Program-made: the position numbers and the translations under genes
Notes under the pieces: model-generated
The model's input: only the letters and a program-made list of their open reading frames with translations
Database searches by the model: none
What the model was told of the DNA's origin: nothing
In this document: piece after piece, positions 43,861 to 46,611 of the stretch
Numbering within the stretch: the stretch's first letter is position 1
Layout: each line of letters begins with the position of its first letter
Assembly (NCBI RefSeq): GCF_900215205.1
Contig: NZ_OBDY01000048.1
Coordinates: 1 to 46,611 of the forward strand
Origin: Paractinoplanes atraurantiacus
GTDB taxonomy: Bacteria; Actinomycetota; Actinomycetes; Mycobacteriales; Micromonosporaceae
Length of the DNA: 46,611 nt
Direction: 5' to 3'

Positions 43861-43896
43861 CGGAGGGCCCGACCCAACAGCGGTCCGGGCCCTCCG
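43861..43896 (+). terminator. Hairpin after the PAP2 operon
   Basis: CGGAGGGCCCG and CGGGCCCTCCG form an 11-bp stem around 14 nt, beginning 11 nt after the stop. There is no T-tract, as often in high-GC genomes. Confidence 0.7.
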
Positions 43897-44329
43897 CCGT
43901 ATCCACACTTCCCCACACCACCCCCACCACCCTTTCGAACCCGAGCCTCTGCCAGCGGGCTCTCCATGCGGCCCTTCTTGCCCTTTCGGTTTGGCTCCCC
44001 CGACGCTTTTCTGCGGCCTTCCCCTCACTACTTTCCGCGCAGCTCCCCCATGCTTTACGCGCGGCCTCCCTCCATGCTTTCCGCGCAGCCTTCCCGTCAA
44101 TACTTTCCGTGCAGCCATCCCCGCGCTTCCGCGCGGCCTTCCCGTCGATACCTTTCCGCCCAACCTTCCCTGCCCGTCACTCCCACCGAGCCCTTTCCCG
44201 CCCACCCTTTCCGCCCGAACCGGCGGCGCCCAATTGGAGGACTCCCTTCGACGGAACCAATCCCATTCGCAGAGAAATGTGACACTCCCGCCACCACAAA
44301 ATAACCATCCGCGCAATCCACCGGCCCGA
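43897..44329. other. Gap with degenerate pyrimidine-rich repeats
   Basis: From about 44005 to 44170 a unit near CTTTCCGCGCAGCCTTCCC recurs about six times with changes and spacing of 23-26 bp. The rest of the gap is low-complexity. No gene is supported. Confidence 0.6.
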
Positions 44330-45484
44330 TCAGACGCCAGCCATCAGCCGCTCGCGGCGATCCCGGCATACGTAATCGAGCACGCCCAGCCAGCCAGGCG
44401 GCAGCAGCCGAGCAAACTCCATCGGCAGTACCCAGGCGCGAACACAGGCCACACACCCCCGCCACGCCCACGACAACTCGACGAGCCGGCCCTGCAGGCA
44501 CACCTTCCCGATCGAGACCCGAGCAAGCACAGCCTTTCCGCCCGCATCCAGCTCTGGCGCTGGCGCTCCGCCCACATCCGGTTCAGGCGCTGGCGCCCCA
44601 CCCACGTCTCGCTCAGGTGCAGCCTCCTCGGAGATGGCCCCTCCAGGCGTGACCCCGCCACCCGCGCCCTGTTCTGGCGTAGCTTCCCCGCCTGCCGCGC
44701 TCGGCCCCGGCGCAGCTTCCCCACCTGCCACACCTCGCCTCGGCGCAACTTCCCCACCTACCGCACCTCGCCTCGGCGCAACTTCCCCTGCCGCGCTCTG
44801 CCCCGAAACGGCTTCCCCACCTGCGGCGCCCTGCCCGGAAGCGGCTTCCTCGCCTGCCGCGCCCTGCCCCAGCGCAGCTCCCCCGCCTGCGGCGCCGTGC
44901 CCCAGCGCAGCTTCCTCACCTGCGGCGCCCTGCCCAGGAGCGGCTTGCTCACCTGCCGCGCCCTGCCCCAGCGCAGCTTCCCCGCCCGCAAACTTGGGGA
45001 GCACAACCTGTCCGGGGGCGGCCTCAGGCGGGACCCCCTCAGGCGCGGCCTCCTTCGACGCCAGCTGCTTGGGCGCGGTGTGCCTCGGCATCGAATGTGG
45101 TGGCGCGGTCTCCCTGAGGTCGTCCTGCCAAGAAGCCGTCCGTGCGAGTACGGCCGGCGGCGTGGGCGACGCGGCCGTGGCGAGAGGGGCGGTGGCGGCC
45201 GGGCGGTTCGGGGCAGGCTCTGTGGTCGTCTGCCTCGTCGGCGCCGGCTGTGGCGGTGGGATCATTTTGCGCTGACGCGCTGCCCGGGCGAAATGAGCCT
45301 CGGCCGCTGCCACGCTGCCGAACAGACGCTGCAGCTTCTGCGCGTGTCGTGCCTTCAATCCCCAATAGCGGCGCGTTTCGTGATCGCAGCGGAATTCCGC
45401 GGCACTGGGAGAGTAATTCCGCGCCTTGGTGGGGTCGCGCATTTCCGCTACTTCTGCACGGGTGAAGACCTGCAACTGCGCCAT
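44330..45484 (-). CDS. Protein with conserved-looking head and 11-residue Gly/Ala/Glu repeats
   Basis: 384 residues from ATG 45484; TTG 45490 is in frame. Residues 1-75 look like a real domain (AQLQVFTRAEVAEMRDPTKA, then SAAEFRCDHETRRYWGLKAR, then LFGSVAAAEAHFARAARQRK), basic and helical. After a Pro/Thr-rich linker come about ten units of 11 residues near GAAGEEAALGQ (about 165-280). A short acidic repeat DVGGAPAPEP follows, and the C-terminus contains four cysteines. No family was recognised. The repeat could be a surface or aggregation region, or the downstream frame may be partly non-coding. Confidence 0.5.
   Translation of the reverse strand: MAQLQVFTRAEVAEMRDPTKARNYSPSAAEFRCDHETRRYWGLKARHAQKLQRLFGSVAAAEAHFARAARQRKMIPPPQPAPTRQTTTEPAPNRPAATAPLATAASPTPPAVLARTASWQDDLRETAPPHSMPRHTAPKQLASKEAAPEGVPPEAAPGQVVLPKFAGGEAALGQGAAGEQAAPGQGAAGEEAALGHGAAGGGAALGQGAAGEEAASGQGAAGGEAVSGQSAAGEVAPRRGAVGGEVAPRRGVAGGEAAPGPSAAGGEATPEQGAGGGVTPGGAISEEAAPERDVGGAPAPEPDVGGAPAPELDAGGKAVLARVSIGKVCLQGRLVELSWAWRGCVACVRAWVLPMEFARLLPPGWLGVLDYVCRDRRERLMAGV
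44650..44985. repeat. 33-bp tandem repeat inside the gene at 44330
   Basis: A unit near CCTGCCGCGCCCTGCCCCAG plus 13 more bases (CGCAGCTTCCTCA) repeats about ten times with many substitutions. It keeps the 33-bp, 11-codon period except where one codon is missing. Conservation of period rather than of sequence suggests the frame is translated. Confidence 0.8.
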
Positions 45485-45770
45485 AAGCAATTGTCCCGCG
45501 AACGGGGTGACTTGCGTCAGTTTACGATCATGCCAACTTCAGCTGATTACTGCGGCGCGCACCGCCGATATCAGATTCAAAGGTTCAGCTCCAGCCCTCG
45601 GAGCCAATTCACAGAGATAGCACAGTTACGATGACTTACTGCTTTTGGTGGGCCACGCGGGTCGCGCGCACGAAGCGGCGGCACCGTTGCGGATCGGGCG
45701 ACCGAACGGTTGCTCTTCCGGGAAATACGCGGCCATCTCGCAGATCGACCACGCCACGCAGGCGGGTCAC

Positions 45771-45874
45771 GCAGACGGGCCGCGCAGACGGACCGCGCAG
45801 ACGGACCGCGCAGACGGACCGCGCAGACGGACCGCGCAGACGGACCGCGCAGACGGACCGCGCAGACGGGCCGC
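45771..45874. repeat. 13-bp tandem repeat, eight copies
   Basis: GCAGACGGACCGC repeats at 45771, 45784, 45797, 45810, 45823, 45836, 45849 and 45862, nearly perfectly. The period is not a multiple of three, so every frame reads the same 13 residues in turn; it is not coding. The first and last copies end in GGGC instead of GGAC. Confidence 0.95.
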
Positions 45875-46024
45875 GAACAATGCTGCGGGCCGCGAGCTGA
45901 AGGCCGCAGACAGCATGCCCGAGACGGCGGCCCGAAGATGAGGGCTGAAGCGAGATCTGAGGGCCGAAAGCTGAGGGCCGAACTCCCGAGGGCGAAAGCC
46001 TGGAGGCGAAGACCTGGGGCGAAA

Positions 46025-46106
46025 GCCTGGGCGCGAACGCCTGGGCGCGAACGCCTGGGCGCGAACGCCTGGGCGCGAACGCCTGGGGGCGAACGCCTGG
46101 GGCAAG
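46025..46106. repeat. 14-bp tandem repeat, about six copies
   Basis: GCCTGGGCGCGAAC repeats exactly at 46025, 46039, 46053 and 46067, then with one change at 46081 and partly at 46095. Looser copies (GAAAGCCTGGAGGC and similar) precede it from about 45994. Not coding by period. Confidence 0.93.
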
Positions 46107-46145
46107 GAGATTTGGGGCGGAGAGCCAAGCAACGGAGACAGTGAC

Positions 46146-46171
46146 GGGCCTCAGGTGGGTGCCTGAGGCCC
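46146..46171. terminator. Hairpin downstream of the sigma-factor gene
   Basis: GGGCCTCAGG, loop TGGGTG, CCTGAGGCCC is a perfect 10-bp stem 45 nt past the sigma-factor stop. It has no T-tract on either strand. Confidence 0.65.
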
Positions 46172-46215
46172 GGAGACGGCACTGCTTACTCGGCTGGTCA
46201 TGCGCAAATTTTTGG

Positions 46216-46611
46216 TCAGAGGCCGGCGCGGAGTTCCTGGCGGAGCTTGGTCAGCGCCTTGGTGAGCAGCCGGGAGACGTGCATCTGGGAGATGCCGACC
46301 TGGTCGGCGATCTGCGACTGGGTCAGGTTGCCGTAGAAGCGCAGGGTGAGGATCTTCTGCTCGCGCTCGTCGAGGGTGGCCAGGGCGGGGCCGAGGGCGA
46401 CGCGGGTCTCGGCGAGTTCGAACTCGGTGTCCTCGCCGCCGAGGGTGTCGCCGAGCTCGGTGGTGCCGTCGGCCGAGATCGGGGTCGACAGGGAGGTGGC
46501 GTTGTAGGCGCGGGCGCCTTCGAGGCCTTCCAGGACGTCTTCCTCGGTGACGCCCAGGTGGGCGGCGACGTCGGCGACGGTCGGGGAGCGGCCGAGGCTG
46601 TGGGTCAGGGT
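46216..46611 (-). CDS. RNA polymerase sigma factor, SigB/F/G type (C-terminal part)
   Basis: The frame enters from beyond the window edge and ends with TGA at 46218-46216, giving 131 residues. Region 3 reads LGRSPTVADVAAHLGVTEED, with the SigB-type stretch NATSLSTPISADGTTELGD. Region 4 reads LDEREQKILTLRFYGNLTQS and QIADQVGISQMHVSRLL, the -35-binding helix-turn-helix. In actinobacteria these factors control stress response and sporulation and are held by anti-sigma factors. The SpoIIE-type phosphatase at 25203 is a possible upstream player, but the distance makes this speculative. Confidence 0.93.
   Translation of the reverse strand, partial: TLTHSLGRSPTVADVAAHLGVTEEDVLEGLEGARAYNATSLSTPISADGTTELGDTLGGEDTEFELAETRVALGPALATLDEREQKILTLRFYGNLTQSQIADQVGISQMHVSRLLTKALTKLRQELRAGL

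Larger units (their letters stand above)
45485..46215. other. Gene-free, repeat-rich gap
   Basis: 45485-45640 is relatively AT-rich and probably holds the promoter of the gene at 44330. From 45770 there are two tandem-repeat tracts (13 bp and 14 bp) and degenerate copies between them. A hairpin closes the gap. Long open frames here exist only because the repeats lack stop codons. Confidence 0.6.

Noticed and set aside
44650..44985. 33-bp repeats as a CRISPR array
   Set aside because: Units are contiguous, degenerate and in frame, with no unique spacers and no cas genes.
45577..46182. 201-codon minus-strand frame
   Set aside because: It is generated by 13- and 14-bp repeats that shift frame each copy, so it cannot be a conserved protein.

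Overview
The window is high-GC actinobacterial chromosome. The gene set points to Micromonosporaceae and most likely an Actinoplanes-type organism: DHA2-type exporters beside TetR genes, a SpoIIE-type phosphatase, a SigB/F/G-type sigma factor, and a secreted SH3-SH3-glucosaminidase protein laid out like the spore-separation enzyme GsmA of Actinoplanes missouriensis. This assignment is an inference; there is no rRNA or other taxonomic marker in the window. Several genes show the leaderless arrangement common in actinobacteria, a TAnnnT box followed by 6-7 nt and then the start codon.

Layout. 1-4.6 kb: the 5' part of an IS630-type transposase, a small membrane protein with a TetR regulator divergent from an MFS exporter across a tandem palindromic operator, an orphan protein and an IS256 remnant. 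4.6-8.5 kb: a cell-envelope operon with a small membrane protein, a polysaccharide deacetylase-glycosyltransferase fusion and a Ser/Thr kinase. 8.5-15.4 kb: an M15-like protein, a secreted beta-propeller/LamG protein, a lipoprotein, a GntP permease, a FUSC-type membrane protein, and an EVE protein coupled to a 51-residue membrane protein. 15.5-17.6 kb: a second MFS exporter with its TetR regulator. 17.6-25.1 kb: htpG, citrate synthase, a tandem Usp protein, a GGDEF-EAL membrane protein, a 34-residue membrane protein and exonuclease III.

25.2-28 kb: the most interesting pair, a SpoIIE/PP2C phosphatase coupled by a 4-nt overlap to a B12-binding protein that carries the W-x9-EH signature of CarH/LitR photoreceptors. 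28-33.9 kb: small and accessory genes, including an 80-residue Arg-rich protein behind a structured leader, a transglutaminase-like protein, an ArsR/AHSA1 pair under a double operator, and a GNAT gene behind a leaderless three-cysteine upstream ORF. A second LamG protein and tandem repeats follow. 33.9-43.8 kb: HrpA helicase, aldo/keto reductase, a CHASE-PAS histidine kinase, the GsmA-like hydrolase, a PAP2 phosphatase and a YflT-like protein. 43.9-46.6 kb: repeat-rich DNA around a protein with an 11-residue Gly/Ala/Glu repeat, then the 3' part of the sigma-factor gene.

How the genes may work together: envelope building and remodelling (deacetylase-GT, kinase, GsmA-like hydrolase, PAP2, LamG proteins) sits beside signalling (GGDEF-EAL, histidine kinase, B12 protein with phosphatase, sigma factor). 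The strongest candidates for undescribed biology are the B12/phosphatase couple, the polycysteine upstream ORF of the GNAT gene, the structured leader of the 80-residue protein, and several unrelated tandem-repeat tracts.
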